This document shows, one piece after another, positions 1 through 8,759 of a stretch of DNA of 64,000 nucleotides. Source of the DNA: Thermochromatium tepidum ATCC 43061 (GTDB lineage: Bacteria; Pseudomonadota; Gammaproteobacteria; Chromatiales; Chromatiaceae); the NCBI RefSeq assembly GCF_009664085.1, contig NZ_CP039268.1, positions 2,031,501 to 2,095,500 of the forward strand, written 5' to 3'. The notes beneath the pieces are model-generated. The model made no database searches. It was not told where the DNA came from and saw only the letters and a list, made by a program, of their open reading frames with translations. A program made the position numbers and the translations under genes. Numbering within the stretch: the stretch's first letter is position 1; each line of letters starts with the position of its first letter.

Positions 1-951
1 GGGCATCACTGCGTCGTCTATAATCGCAATCCGGCCAAGGCCCAGGCCCTGGTCGATGAGGGCGCCATCGCCATCAACGACCTGGCCGAGTTCCGCGCCC
101 GACTGGAGCCACCGCGCCATGTTTGGCTGATGGTGCCGGCAGCGGCCGTGGGCGGCGTCATCGAGGACCTGATCCCCCACCTGGAACCGGGCGATGCCCT
201 GATCGATGGCGGCAACTCGCACTATCGTGACGACCTGGTCCATGCCGAGCGCCTGCGTCCACTGGGTCTGCATCTGGTCGACTGCGGCACCAGCGGCGGC
301 GTCTGGGGCCTAGAACGCGGCTACTGCCTGATGATCGGCGGCGAACCCGAGGTCGTTGAGCGGCTCGATCCGATCTTCGCCGCGCTTGCACCCGGAATGG
401 GTACGATCCCGCGTACCGCCGGGCGTTCGGGCCCACCGAGCCGCGCCGAACAGGGCTATCTGCACTGCGGGCCCACGGGTGCCGGGCACTTCGTCAAGAT
501 GGTCCACAACGGTATCGAATACGCACTCATGGGCGCCTATGCCGAGGGCTTCAACCTGCTGCGCCATGCCGGCATCGGACGCGAGGATCGCGCCCAAGAC
601 GCCGAGACCGCCCCGCTCGCCCATCCCGAGCACTACAGGTATGACATCCCGATCGCCGAGGTCGCCGAGGTCTGGCGGCGCGGGAGCGTCATCGCCTCCT
701 GGCTGCTCGATCTGACGGCCAATGCCCTGCACGAGGATCCCAGTCTCAGCGCCTTCGGCGGCCGGGTCGCAGACTCGGGCGAGGGCCGTTGGACGGCCCT
801 GGCCGCGATCGAGACTGGCACCCCTGCCCCACTGCTGACCACGGCGCTCTACGAACGCTTCAGCTCACGCGGCGAGGGTGATTTCGCCCATCAGCTCCTG
901 TCGGCACTGCGCTATCAGTTCGGCGGGCACCAGGAATCCGCCAAGGATTGA
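1..951 (+). CDS. gnd: 6-phosphogluconate dehydrogenase, decarboxylating (5' end outside window)
   Basis: Oxidatively decarboxylates 6-phosphogluconate to ribulose 5-phosphate in the pentose phosphate pathway, giving NAD(P)H in the cytosol. The reading frame is open from base 1 (GHHCVVYNRNPAKA), the second strand of a Rossmann fold, so the true start and the first glycine motif lie upstream of the window. The substrate-binding motif DGGNSHYRDD and the family signature GHFVKMVHNGIEYALM are both present. The total length would suit the short (about 300-residue) bacterial Gnd/YqeC-type enzymes rather than the 470-residue E. coli type. maf begins 10 bp after the stop, so the two may be cotranscribed. 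Confidence 0.93.
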   Translation, partial: GHHCVVYNRNPAKAQALVDEGAIAINDLAEFRARLEPPRHVWLMVPAAAVGGVIEDLIPHLEPGDALIDGGNSHYRDDLVHAERLRPLGLHLVDCGTSGGVWGLERGYCLMIGGEPEVVERLDPIFAALAPGMGTIPRTAGRSGPPSRAEQGYLHCGPTGAGHFVKMVHNGIEYALMGAYAEGFNLLRHAGIGREDRAQDAETAPLAHPEHYRYDIPIAEVAEVWRRGSVIASWLLDLTANALHEDPSLSAFGGRVADSGEGRWTALAAIETGTPAPLLTTALYERFSSRGEGDFAHQLLSALRYQFGGHQESAKD

Positions 952-961
952 ACACCGCGCG

Positions 962-1552
962 ATGAGTCCTCCACCGCTGATCCTCGCCTCGACCTCGCCC
1001 TACCGACGCACCCTGCTCGAACGGCTTGGGCTCCCCTTTGCTACCGCCGCGCCTGAGGTCGATGAGCGTCCTCATCCAGGCGAATCGCCGTCGGACCTGG
1101 TCCAACGGCTCGCCGCGGCCAAGGCGCGCGCCGTGGCGGCACATCATCCGGACGCGCTCATCATCGGCTCGGATCAGGTCGCCTGTCTCGATGACGCCAT
1201 CCTCGGCAAACCCGGCGATCACACCACGGCCATCGCCCAACTGGAGCATGCCTCGGGTCGCTGCGTGCTGTTCCTGACCGGACTCTGTGTGCTCGATGCG
1301 CGCAGCGGGCAGGCCCAGATCCTGGTCGAGCCGTTCCGGGTGCACTTCCGCGCGCTCAGCCGCGCGCGCATCGAAGGCTATCTCGAACGCGAGCGCCCCT
1401 ATGACTGCGCCGGCAGTTTCAGGTCTGAGGGCCTCGGGATTGCCCTCTTCGAGCGTCTGGAAGGCGACGATCCCAATGCACTCATCGGACTGCCGCTGAT
1501 CCGGCTTATCCCCCTGCTGGAGGCCGCCGGCCACTATCCGCTTGGCTGTTGA
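962..1552 (+). CDS. maf: Maf-family nucleotide pyrophosphatase (YceF-like)
   Basis: A 196-residue Maf/HAM1-superfamily house-cleaning enzyme that hydrolyses non-canonical or modified nucleoside triphosphates to monophosphates. The N-terminal signature ILASTSPYRRTLLERLG and the following APEVDE are typical; PEVDE favours the YceF subgroup (7-methyl-GTP in E. coli), but the substrate here is inferred. IIGSDQVA and GKPGDH further on complete the active-site pocket. I chose the ATG ten bases after the gnd stop because residues before it do not fit the family. An earlier in-frame start would overlap gnd. Confidence 0.92.
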   Translation: MSPPPLILASTSPYRRTLLERLGLPFATAAPEVDERPHPGESPSDLVQRLAAAKARAVAAHHPDALIIGSDQVACLDDAILGKPGDHTTAIAQLEHASGRCVLFLTGLCVLDARSGQAQILVEPFRVHFRALSRARIEGYLERERPYDCAGSFRSEGLGIALFERLEGDDPNALIGLPLIRLIPLLEAAGHYPLGC

Positions 1553-1672
1553 TCCCTTTTGATCTGATGAAACAAAGGGCGCCTTGCAAAACGGTTTTGG
1601 GTGCGCAAGACTTGAAACCGAACTCGAAAGATCCTGCCTAGGGCCAAGAATTTCCAGGGGGAATCATCTGCA

Positions 1673-3196
1673 ATGCGACCAAGTGCCCTGAACGTCAAGC
1701 TCGCTTGGGCCTTGCCTGTTTCAGTCAGTCTGCTGCTCATGGCTGGCTGTGCGAGCCACAATCTCGAATCGCTGTCCGACCACATAGGCCAACAGAGCCC
1801 GCGTGACTATGGCGACAGCCACACCTTCCCGGTGCCGCCGGAGCTCCAGGACAATGTGGACTTCTGGCGCCATGTCTATGGCATCTGGGGGCGGGGCGAG
1901 GTTGCCATCCACGACGACGAATATCTGGGCATCGTCTATGAGGTCACCCGGATTCCAGGGCCGATCCAGGCCAGCTACAGCGAATCCCAGAGCGCCTGGC
2001 TGAAGGAGCGCCTGGATCATCACAGATCCAGGCTTGCCGCCCTGGAACAGCGAGTACGCGACAACCAACCGCTGTCGGACGACGACAAGGCGCTGCTGGA
2101 GAAATTCAAGCAGGCCGGTGGCAGCGTCGCCGCCGTCTACGGTGCCTCAGAGCGCGTGCGCGCCCAACGCGGCATCCGCGAGAAGTTCCGCCGCGGTCTG
2201 GAGATCAGCGGACGCTATGATCAGGCCTTCCGCGAGATCATGCGCCGTCACGGCGTCCCCGAGGACCTGGCCTTCCTGCCGCACGTCGAATCCTCTTTCC
2301 AGGCCAATGCGCGTTCGAGCGTTGGCGCGGTCGGTATCTGGCAGTTCATGCCCGAGACCGGACGACAATACAACATGAACGTCAATGCCCAGATCGACGA
2401 TCGCTTCGACCCGATCCTGGCCGCCGACGGCGCGGCACGCTATCTTGCGGCAGCCTATCGCCAGCTCGGCAGCTGGCCGCTGGCCATCACCTCTTACAAT
2501 CACGGCAAGGGCGGCATGGCCAATGCCAAGAACCAGTACGGCAACGACATCGGACGCATCGTCAAGGAATACAAGGGACCAGCGTTCGGTTTCTCCTCCA
2601 GGAACTTCTATGCCGGGTTCATCGCCGCCCGTGAGGTGGCAAGCCATGCAGAACGCTATTTCCCCGAGGGTATCCGCTACGAGCAGCCCTGGAACTACGA
2701 TCGCATCGTCCTGCGCGACAGCATGCCCGTCGATCACCTGGCCCAGCACTACGGAACCTCCAAGCAACAGCTCGCCGAGTTGAACCTGCATTGGCGCGAT
2801 CCGGTGATCAAGGGCGAGGCTGACCTCCCAGCCGGAACCACGGTCTGGCTCCCGGCTGGAACGACACGCCGGATCGCTAGTCTGCCTCCCCCCTTCACGA
2901 AACCGGTCGTCATCGCCCGTACCGAACCCAAAACACCACCTGTCGCAACACCCGCCGCGATACGTACCGCCGTGGCCAAGACGACACCCACGACCAAACC
3001 GATCACCTCGAGCAAGACCTCGGTCGCGGCCAACACCAAGCCCAAGACCCGTTATCACGTGGTCCAGCCGCAGGAGACGCTCTATCGTGTCGCGATCCAG
3101 AATGGGATCACGGTTGAAGAATTGCGCAAGCTCAACAAGATGCGTCCAGACGACAACAAGATCACGCCCGGACAAAGGCTCATCGTGGGTCTCTGA
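1673..3196 (+). CDS. mltD: Membrane-bound lytic murein transglycosylase D
   Basis: A 507-residue periplasmic lipoprotein that cleaves the glycan backbone of peptidoglycan to 1,6-anhydromuropeptides. An N-terminal lipoprotein signal ends in LLLMAGC (lipobox near residue 25). The SLT domain spans about residues 180-330: HVESSFQANARSS holds the catalytic glutamate, and GAVGIWQFMP and SYNHGKGG are the other family motifs. A single LysM domain closes the protein (YHVVQPQETLYRVA to ITPGQRLIVG); E. coli MltD has two. A Thr/Pro/Lys-rich linker separates the two parts. The gene ends 92 bp from the convergent dsrS, with no strong terminator visible between them. Confidence 0.93.
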   Translation: MRPSALNVKLAWALPVSVSLLLMAGCASHNLESLSDHIGQQSPRDYGDSHTFPVPPELQDNVDFWRHVYGIWGRGEVAIHDDEYLGIVYEVTRIPGPIQASYSESQSAWLKERLDHHRSRLAALEQRVRDNQPLSDDDKALLEKFKQAGGSVAAVYGASERVRAQRGIREKFRRGLEISGRYDQAFREIMRRHGVPEDLAFLPHVESSFQANARSSVGAVGIWQFMPETGRQYNMNVNAQIDDRFDPILAADGAARYLAAAYRQLGSWPLAITSYNHGKGGMANAKNQYGNDIGRIVKEYKGPAFGFSSRNFYAGFIAAREVASHAERYFPEGIRYEQPWNYDRIVLRDSMPVDHLAQHYGTSKQQLAELNLHWRDPVIKGEADLPAGTTVWLPAGTTRRIASLPPPFTKPVVIARTEPKTPPVATPAAIRTAVAKTTPTTKPITSSKTSVAANTKPKTRYHVVQPQETLYRVAIQNGITVEELRKLNKMRPDDNKITPGQRLIVGL

Positions 3197-3288
3197 AACG
3201 CTAAGCGCACCGCCTGGGCGAGCTAGGGCCTCTGACAAGGAGACAAGGGTCGTGGCGAGCGCACCGAGTCACCCCTTTGGGCGCCCTC

Positions 3289-4386
3289 TCAGCGCGTCAG
3301 ACAGGCGATCCGGCTCAAGACGGCATCGAGCAGGGGCGCAAGTTTACGGCGCATGAGTGTGCCCTGGGTGGTTGGGTCTGACAGCAGCGGCCGGATCAGG
3401 GCATAGCCGACGCCGGACAGAAAGCGCATGGCCTGGAGTTCGGCCCGACAGTCGGGACAGAGGTCCATCAGTTCACGTCCCTGCGGGTTGGAATGCGGGA
3501 AGTCATCGGCATCCTGCGTCAGGGCCTCAAACCCGAGATCGGATGGAGCCTCTGGACGCACGGGCGCGAAGGTCGCGCGCAGACAGTCGAACACGGCGAG
3601 CAAGACCTCCTGATTGGGCGGCTTGTCGAGAATCCGCGCCACCGTCTTGAGATAACCCTGACCGGAAGACGCATAGAGTCGCGCCAAGAGGCCAGCGACC
3701 GGATCGGCGTCGGCGGCCAGTGACCTCAGCGATTCCGGGACCGGGCGTGCCGGTCGGACTTCCGGCCAGTCATCGGGTCCGGCACGCAGAAACCCTACCA
3801 GCCAAGCCGGCTTGCGTGCGGCACGCATCCAAAGATCGCGCCGTCGTTCATCATCGAGCAGACCAGGTTGCAGGATCAGGCGCACGCTCTCCATCATCGC
3901 CTCCGGGTCGGTCTCGAACGGTAGATACTGGAACAGATACTCGGCCAAAACTGGCCCCATGCGCCCATCGCGCACGCGCGGATTGGCCAGCATCCGGCGT
4001 GCATTGCCGGCGTCCTCCATCGCCCACCAGGCACGGCGCGCCAGCTCGTCGGTCAGCCCGGGCGAGCCGACGGCCGCGACCACAGCCTCCGGCTCACCGA
4101 GCAGCAGCAGTTGCGCCAGACTCTCGGCGCGCATCTGTCCCAGCCGGGTCCAGCGGCTGAGATAGACCGGATAGCCGCCGGGCGAGCCCAACACCTGACC
4201 AGAGATCAATTCGCGCACCCGACGCAGATAACGCTCGGGTGCAGTGTTGGGATTGAGCTGGACACTCGACTCACCGCGCTCGGTCAGGCCCTGGACCCGC
4301 ATCCGAACCTCGTCGATGCGGATGGCCAGCGGTTGGCTGGCCAGCAGGACATGGAGCCGCAGACTGTCCTCGTGACTGAGATCCAT
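3289..4386 (-). CDS. dsrS: DsrS, last gene of the dsr operon
   Basis: A 365-residue soluble protein, predicted cytoplasmic (no signal peptide or membrane segment). It is recognised by position directly after dsrR and by resemblance to Chromatiaceae DsrS; no catalytic motif is visible. In Allochromatium vinosum DsrS is reported to be needed for full sulfur oxidation, with unknown biochemistry. The sequence is rich in Arg and Leu, mostly helical in appearance, with a CPDCRAEL motif near the C-terminus that might hold a metal or redox thiol. It follows dsrR after 15 bp and ends the operon, convergent with mltD. Confidence 0.9.
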   Translation of the reverse strand: MDLSHEDSLRLHVLLASQPLAIRIDEVRMRVQGLTERGESSVQLNPNTAPERYLRRVRELISGQVLGSPGGYPVYLSRWTRLGQMRAESLAQLLLLGEPEAVVAAVGSPGLTDELARRAWWAMEDAGNARRMLANPRVRDGRMGPVLAEYLFQYLPFETDPEAMMESVRLILQPGLLDDERRRDLWMRAARKPAWLVGFLRAGPDDWPEVRPARPVPESLRSLAADADPVAGLLARLYASSGQGYLKTVARILDKPPNQEVLLAVFDCLRATFAPVRPEAPSDLGFEALTQDADDFPHSNPQGRELMDLCPDCRAELQAMRFLSGVGYALIRPLLSDPTTQGTLMRRKLAPLLDAVLSRIACLTR

Positions 4387-4401
4387 GACCCCTGTCCCGA
4401 T

Positions 4402-4719
4402 TCAGCCGTCGCTCGGCGGTCGATAGGTCGGATCCTTGGGATTGAGGAAGATGAAATGGAACTGCCCCGGCTCCAGCTCGACATAATCCATGACCGTCTG
4501 ATCGAGCAGCGGCACGTACTCGGGCGCGATCACGACATCTACGCCCTCGCTGGTCAGTCGGATGTCGTCCTCTGTAGGTTCGTCGAACCCCATGCGGTAG
4601 TCGATGCTCCCGTCTGGATTCCGTCCGGCGGCCAGACGCAGGCAAAGTCCCTCGGTGCCACCTTGCTTGGCCGCCTTGAAGACTTGGTCAGCGGCGGCGG
4701 GTGTCAGCTTGAACATCAT
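4402..4719 (-). CDS. dsrR: DsrR, A-type scaffold-like protein without cysteines
   Basis: A 105-residue protein with the IscA/A-type fold pattern (MMFKLTPAAADQVFKAA; later YVELEPGQFHFIFLNP) but lacking the three conserved cysteines that hold an iron-sulfur cluster in IscA. For A. vinosum DsrR a structural study and mutant data are known to me, with a proposed role in post-transcriptional control of dsr expression rather than cluster assembly. The start is set at the first of two adjacent ATGs because GAGAGGGGG lies just upstream; an ATG seven codons earlier lacks such a site. Confidence 0.93.
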   Translation of the reverse strand: MMFKLTPAAADQVFKAAKQGGTEGLCLRLAAGRNPDGSIDYRMGFDEPTEDDIRLTSEGVDVVIAPEYVPLLDQTVMDYVELEPGQFHFIFLNPKDPTYRPPSDG

Positions 4720-4788
4720 CAGCCCCCTCTCGAACCACATCCACCAGACATGGATCGAGTTTGAAATTGAACCCCAGGCCGCACGTGG

Positions 4789-6162
4789 TCAGAGTGTGCG
4801 ACGAATCTGGGCCAGAAACCGATCCGTCCAGCGGTTGCCGCCGACGGCGCGCAGATGGCTGTAACAGGCGAGCAGATTCCCCTGGACGATGCCGTCGTGC
4901 GAGCCATCGATGCCTGTGCCCCGATGGACGAGGTAGCCATAACGCCAGTCGGGATCCGGTTCCAGGATCGCCGAGTGATGGAACTCATGGGCGGCGATCT
5001 CGGTTGGCTCCGACCCCAGACGTGGCCAGGGAAAGTCATCGCTTTCGCTCAGACGCACATAGCCGCGACCCTGTGGACGATCGCGCATCTCGACCTCGGC
5101 ATTGAGTACGCCAACCATGGCGCGCCGCTCGCCCTTCCAGCGCAACCATGAGCACAGATACATGAGGCCACCGCACTCGGCATACAACGGGCGACCCTCG
5201 GCGACGAAGTCACGGATGGCTTGGCGCATCAGCCGATTGTCTTCCAACTCGGCCATGCGGTATTCGGGAAAGCCACCTCCGATGAAGAGCGCATCGACCT
5301 CGGGTAGATCCTGGTCGGAGATCGGGCTGAACGGCACCAACTCGGCCCCGCCAAGGGTAAGCGCCCGCAGATCATCGGGATAATAAAACCCAAAGGCGGC
5401 GTCGCGGGCGATGCCGATACGCACGAGATCACCCTTGGGGGCGGGTTGAAGGAGATCGACCGACTCGGACGCCGGGGTCTGCGCCTGTTCGGCGATCTCC
5501 AGCAGTCGATCCAGATCGACCTGATCGGCGATCCGGGCACGGATACGCTCGATCCAGACTTCGGCGTCCTCGGCCTCGTTGCTCGGTATCAGTCCCAGAT
5601 GGCGCTCGTCGATGCCAAGCCCTTCGTTGCGGTGTAGCACACCCAGTATCGGCAGATCCGTGTAGTGCTCGACGACCCGCACCAGATTCTCGCCATGATG
5701 TCCGCCGCCGACCTTGTTCAGGATCACGCCGGCGATGTCGAGATCGGGATCGAAGGCCAGATAGCCCAGGAGCAGCGGCGCGATCCCGCGCGCCAGCCCC
5801 TGACAATTGATCACCAGCACCACAGGGGCACCGATCAGCTTGGCCAGCTCGGCGTTGCTGTGCGCACCGTCGAGCCGCGTGCTGTCGAACAGACCGACAT
5901 TGCCCTCGATCAGACCCAGATCGGCCGTACCCAGCTCGCGGACGAAGGTCGAGCGGATCTCGGATTCGGACATGGTATGGAAATCGAGATTGAAACAGGG
6001 GCGTCCCGCGGCCTGACCGAGCCAGAGCGGATCGATATAGTCTGGCCCCTTCTTGAACGGCTGGACCACCAGACCGCGCCGCCTGAGCTCGCGACACAGA
6101 CCGATCGCAAGCGTGGTCTTGCCCGAGGACTTCTGGGGCGCGGCGATGTAGAGCTGGGGCAT
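4789..6162 (-). CDS. dsrN: DsrN, cobyrinate a,c-diamide synthase-like (siroheme amidase)
   Basis: A 457-residue CbiA/CobB homologue: N-terminal ATP-binding domain (APQKSSGKTTLAIGLC, P-loop-like) and a C-terminal class I glutamine amidotransferase domain with FIGGGFPEYR and the nucleophile region YAECGGLMYL. DsrN is known to be required for maturation of DsrAB and is thought to amidate siroheme to siroamide, the prosthetic group of purple-sulfur-bacterial sulfite reductase. It lies between dsrP and dsrR; a stem-loop repeat occupies the 78-bp gap from dsrP, and no strong ribosome site precedes the ATG. Confidence 0.95.
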   Translation of the reverse strand: MPQLYIAAPQKSSGKTTLAIGLCRELRRRGLVVQPFKKGPDYIDPLWLGQAAGRPCFNLDFHTMSESEIRSTFVRELGTADLGLIEGNVGLFDSTRLDGAHSNAELAKLIGAPVVLVINCQGLARGIAPLLLGYLAFDPDLDIAGVILNKVGGGHHGENLVRVVEHYTDLPILGVLHRNEGLGIDERHLGLIPSNEAEDAEVWIERIRARIADQVDLDRLLEIAEQAQTPASESVDLLQPAPKGDLVRIGIARDAAFGFYYPDDLRALTLGGAELVPFSPISDQDLPEVDALFIGGGFPEYRMAELEDNRLMRQAIRDFVAEGRPLYAECGGLMYLCSWLRWKGERRAMVGVLNAEVEMRDRPQGRGYVRLSESDDFPWPRLGSEPTEIAAHEFHHSAILEPDPDWRYGYLVHRGTGIDGSHDGIVQGNLLACYSHLRAVGGNRWTDRFLAQIRRTL

Positions 6163-6171
6163 GTTTGAACC

Positions 6172-6236
6172 TAGCTGTCAGCTTCCAGCCAGGATGCGGT
6201 TATTGCGAGAAGCCGATCGCTGGCAGGTGAAAGCTG
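6172..6236. repeat. REP-like stem-loop, copy A (dsrP-dsrN gap)
   Basis: About 65 bases sharing the pattern CAGCTTCCAGCC ... TTATTGC.GAAGC.GATCGCTGG ... AGCTGA with copies near 13251 and 17800. CAGCTT at the left pairs with AAGCTG at the right, so an imperfect hairpin can form. It fills the gap between the dsrP stop and the dsrN start, where it could act as an intercistronic mRNA element. Confidence 0.55.
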
Positions 6237-6240
6237 AAGA

Positions 6241-7491
6241 TCACGCCGGTTTGACAAGGACTGCCGCGTCAAGTGTCTCCTCGTCCGGCGCGACCACATC
6301 GTCGGCCAAGGACTCGGGCAAGAATTGCAGCACCCGCACCCCAACCGCCGTGATCAGGAGCGCCAAGGCCACGCCGCCCATGCCGAGCAGGATCTCGGGG
6401 ATGGTCGGCCAATAAGGGGCCGCCGCGCCCTTGACGCCATCGGCGAAGCCGGACTCCAGGATGGTGTGTCCGGGGAACATGGCCATCGGGAAGGCCTGGC
6501 TGCCGATGATCAGGACATACATAGCCGAGAAACCACCGACAATGACCAGGGCACAGGCAGCCATGATCCAGTCGCGCTTCTGACTCAACGCTGGATGATA
6601 AAGAATCCACATCGGCGCCAGACTGCCGACCAGGATCCAGCCAACCCAGAACAGGAAGGTGTAGATCCCGCCTTCGAGCAGCAGCCAGTGCTCCAGGCTG
6701 TCTTTCTTGGCCATGTAGAGGTTGGTCAGGTGATAGATCAGGGTGAAATAGAGCGCTACGGCGATGAAGAGCGCCAGCAGATTGCGCAACCGGCGCATCA
6801 TGCGCGGGCCGATCGGGCGCCCCTCCTCCTCGAAGCCGAACATGAGCACCAGCATGAACACGGCCAACCCATAAACCAGGGATAGGGCCACAAACATCGG
6901 ACCCAGGATCGCCGCGTCATAGGCCTGACGCGCGACCAGGAAGCCGAAGATCGAGCCTGTGCCTGTGGTCAGGGCCAGACGCCACACCAGCGCCAGAATA
7001 CCGATCGGATAGTTGAAGGGGCCGCCCTGACGATCGGCCATCGACCACAGATAGGCGATGACGATGGTCATGAAGCCGGTATAGAGAAAGATATTCCAGG
7101 CGAAGATCGAGCTGAAGTTATAGTGGGTCATGGCCACGATCAGACGCTCCGGGCGCCCGAGATCCATGACCAGCACCAGCAGACCGCCCATCAGCATGGC
7201 CACCGCCAACAGCCCCGAGAGCCGTCCGAGCGGTTTGTAGATGGGCTTTTTGAACACAGTGCCGATCGAGGCGATGTTGAGCACCCCCGAGGCGGCGATG
7301 ATCAGAAAGACCGCAAACACATGCGGCATCCCCCAGACCACCGAGTTGTTCATGCCGCTGACCCAGTGGCCTTCGTGTTCCATGTAACCGAATGAAAGCG
7401 CCGCGATCCCGAGCAGGGCCGCCAGGAAGCCCAGCAGACTCCAGTAACGCTCGGGCGGGATACGCCATTCACGATAGACGACTCGTTTCAT
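6241..7491 (-). CDS. dsrP: DsrP, NrfD-family integral membrane subunit of DsrMKJOP
   Basis: A 416-residue polytopic membrane protein of the NrfD/PsrC family with about ten hydrophobic segments. It is the quinone-interacting membrane anchor for the periplasmic DsrO/DsrJ part of the DsrMKJOP transmembrane complex, which moves electrons between cytoplasmic sulfur-trisulfide/DsrC chemistry and the quinone pool. It begins MKRVVYREWRIPPERYW before the first membrane segment (LLGFLAALLGIAALSFGY). The start has AGGGG about nine bases upstream. It lies 45 bp after dsrO. Confidence 0.96.
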   Translation of the reverse strand: MKRVVYREWRIPPERYWSLLGFLAALLGIAALSFGYMEHEGHWVSGMNNSVVWGMPHVFAVFLIIAASGVLNIASIGTVFKKPIYKPLGRLSGLLAVAMLMGGLLVLVMDLGRPERLIVAMTHYNFSSIFAWNIFLYTGFMTIVIAYLWSMADRQGGPFNYPIGILALVWRLALTTGTGSIFGFLVARQAYDAAILGPMFVALSLVYGLAVFMLVLMFGFEEEGRPIGPRMMRRLRNLLALFIAVALYFTLIYHLTNLYMAKKDSLEHWLLLEGGIYTFLFWVGWILVGSLAPMWILYHPALSQKRDWIMAACALVIVGGFSAMYVLIIGSQAFPMAMFPGHTILESGFADGVKGAAAPYWPTIPEILLGMGGVALALLITAVGVRVLQFLPESLADDVVAPDEETLDAAVLVKPA

Positions 7492-7536
7492 TTCGATAAG
7501 CCCCTGGCCTTGGTGCGCGAAGGCTGAAAGTTGGAC

Positions 7537-8313
7537 TCAGACGCCGGCGTAACGCACGCCGGTGTTCAGCATCAGATCCTCACGGATCTGCCGGCTTGGG
7601 ATCTCGCGCAGCCGTTGGTTGATGGTGCTGTCGGGATCCTTGAGATCACCAAAGAGGATGGCCCCATGCCCCTCGGCCGCACAGGCATCGACGCAGGCGG
7701 TCGATTCCTCGCCTTGGTCTCGCCTGTGCACGCATAGATTGCAGCCCTCGACACAGCCCTTACCGCGCGGCACGGCGGTCAGCTGTCCAGTCGTGTTTTG
7801 ATGGATGAAGCTGCGCGCCTTGTAGGGGCAGGCCATCATGCAATAGCGACAGCCGATGCACAGATGGCGATCGACCATGACGATGCCATCGGCGCGTTTG
7901 AAAGAGGCCCCGGTGGGGCAGACATCGACACAGGGCGGATGCTCGCAGTGCTGACACATCAGCGGCAACTGGGTGATGCGCCCGGTCTGATTGTCCTGGA
8001 GCTTGACCTTGCGGATCCAGACGGCCTTTTGATGTTCCCACTTGGACTCTGGGTGGCGCGGCTCCTGGAGATCCAGGCCATTCTCACGCTCGCAAGCCTC
8101 GACACAGGCTGAACAGCCGTCGGCGCACTTGGCGGTGTCGATCAACAGACCCCAGCGCACATCGTCCGTGACCGGCTCGGTGCGTGGCCCAGCAGCGAGG
8201 CTATGCAAAAAGACGCCCGGGGCCACCAGCGCGGCGGCGCTCACGCCGGCAGCGGTGCCGATAAAGCCGCGGCGGCGACTGTCGACAGACGTATGGGTTG
8301 TGTTCTCGTTCAT
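7537..8313 (-). CDS. dsrO: DsrO, Tat-exported ferredoxin-like iron-sulfur subunit
   Basis: A 258-residue periplasmic iron-sulfur protein. The N-terminus carries a twin-arginine signal (SRRRGFIGTAAGVSAAALV). Cysteine clusters follow for up to four [4Fe-4S] centres: CADGCSACVEACERENG, CQHCEHPPCVDVCPTGA, CIGCRYCMMACPYKA and CVEGCNLCVHR. It is of the HybA/NrfC type and relays electrons between triheme DsrJ and membrane DsrP. The start is preceded by GGAGGGC. It is separated by 3 bp from the dsrJ stop, so translation is probably coupled. Confidence 0.96.
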   Translation of the reverse strand: MNENTTHTSVDSRRRGFIGTAAGVSAAALVAPGVFLHSLAAGPRTEPVTDDVRWGLLIDTAKCADGCSACVEACERENGLDLQEPRHPESKWEHQKAVWIRKVKLQDNQTGRITQLPLMCQHCEHPPCVDVCPTGASFKRADGIVMVDRHLCIGCRYCMMACPYKARSFIHQNTTGQLTAVPRGKGCVEGCNLCVHRRDQGEESTACVDACAAEGHGAILFGDLKDPDSTINQRLREIPSRQIREDLMLNTGVRYAGV

Positions 8314-8316
8314 GGT

Positions 8317-8742
8317 TCAGTGCCCTCCCCCATGAGACGCACCCGTGAAACCGGGCCGATTGGGTACGGAGGCATGACAGTCGAAGCAGTCCAGATGCAC
8401 GGCCGCATAGCTGTGACAGGCGCCGCAGAACTGGTCCGGTTGATTGATCGGTCGCGGATTGCCGGCGGCATCATAACTGATATGACAGTCGATACAGCCA
8501 GCAAGGCTGTACTTGGTGCCCCGGATCCCCTGGTGGACCGTCTCGATGCGTTGATGCTTGATGAACTCCATGTGCATGCGGCGCATCCGCTCGGTCGGCT
8601 CGACGCAGGATTCGCGCTCGGCCGCCAGCGAACCCTCGACCACATAGCGCTTGAGCCCATCGGCGAGGGCGGTGTGGGCGACGCCTGTCCCCCACACCAG
8701 CCCAAGCACGACGAGACCAACTCTGACTACGGCCTTGGCCAT
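8317..8742 (-). CDS. dsrJ: DsrJ, triheme cytochrome c of DsrMKJOP
   Basis: A 141-residue exported cytochrome with an uncleaved-anchor-like or Sec N-terminus (VVRVGLVVLGLVWGTGVAHT) and three CXXCH haem sites: CIDCH, CGACH and CFDCH. The cysteine in ESCVEPTERM fits the unusual distal cysteine ligand (His/Cys haem) described for A. vinosum DsrJ. It is thought to handle sulfur substrate oxidation on the periplasmic side. The ATG was chosen because GGGAGG lies seven bases upstream and because it begins the signal segment; the open frame extends further upstream into dsrL without meaning. Confidence 0.95.
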   Translation of the reverse strand: MAKAVVRVGLVVLGLVWGTGVAHTALADGLKRYVVEGSLAAERESCVEPTERMRRMHMEFIKHQRIETVHQGIRGTKYSLAGCIDCHISYDAAGNPRPINQPDQFCGACHSYAAVHLDCFDCHASVPNRPGFTGASHGGGH

Positions 8743-8759
8743 CAACGCCTCCCTGGACC

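Noticed and set aside
2147-3238. 363-codon minus-strand frame opposite mltD
   Set aside because: Antisense shadow of mltD with no recognisable protein features.
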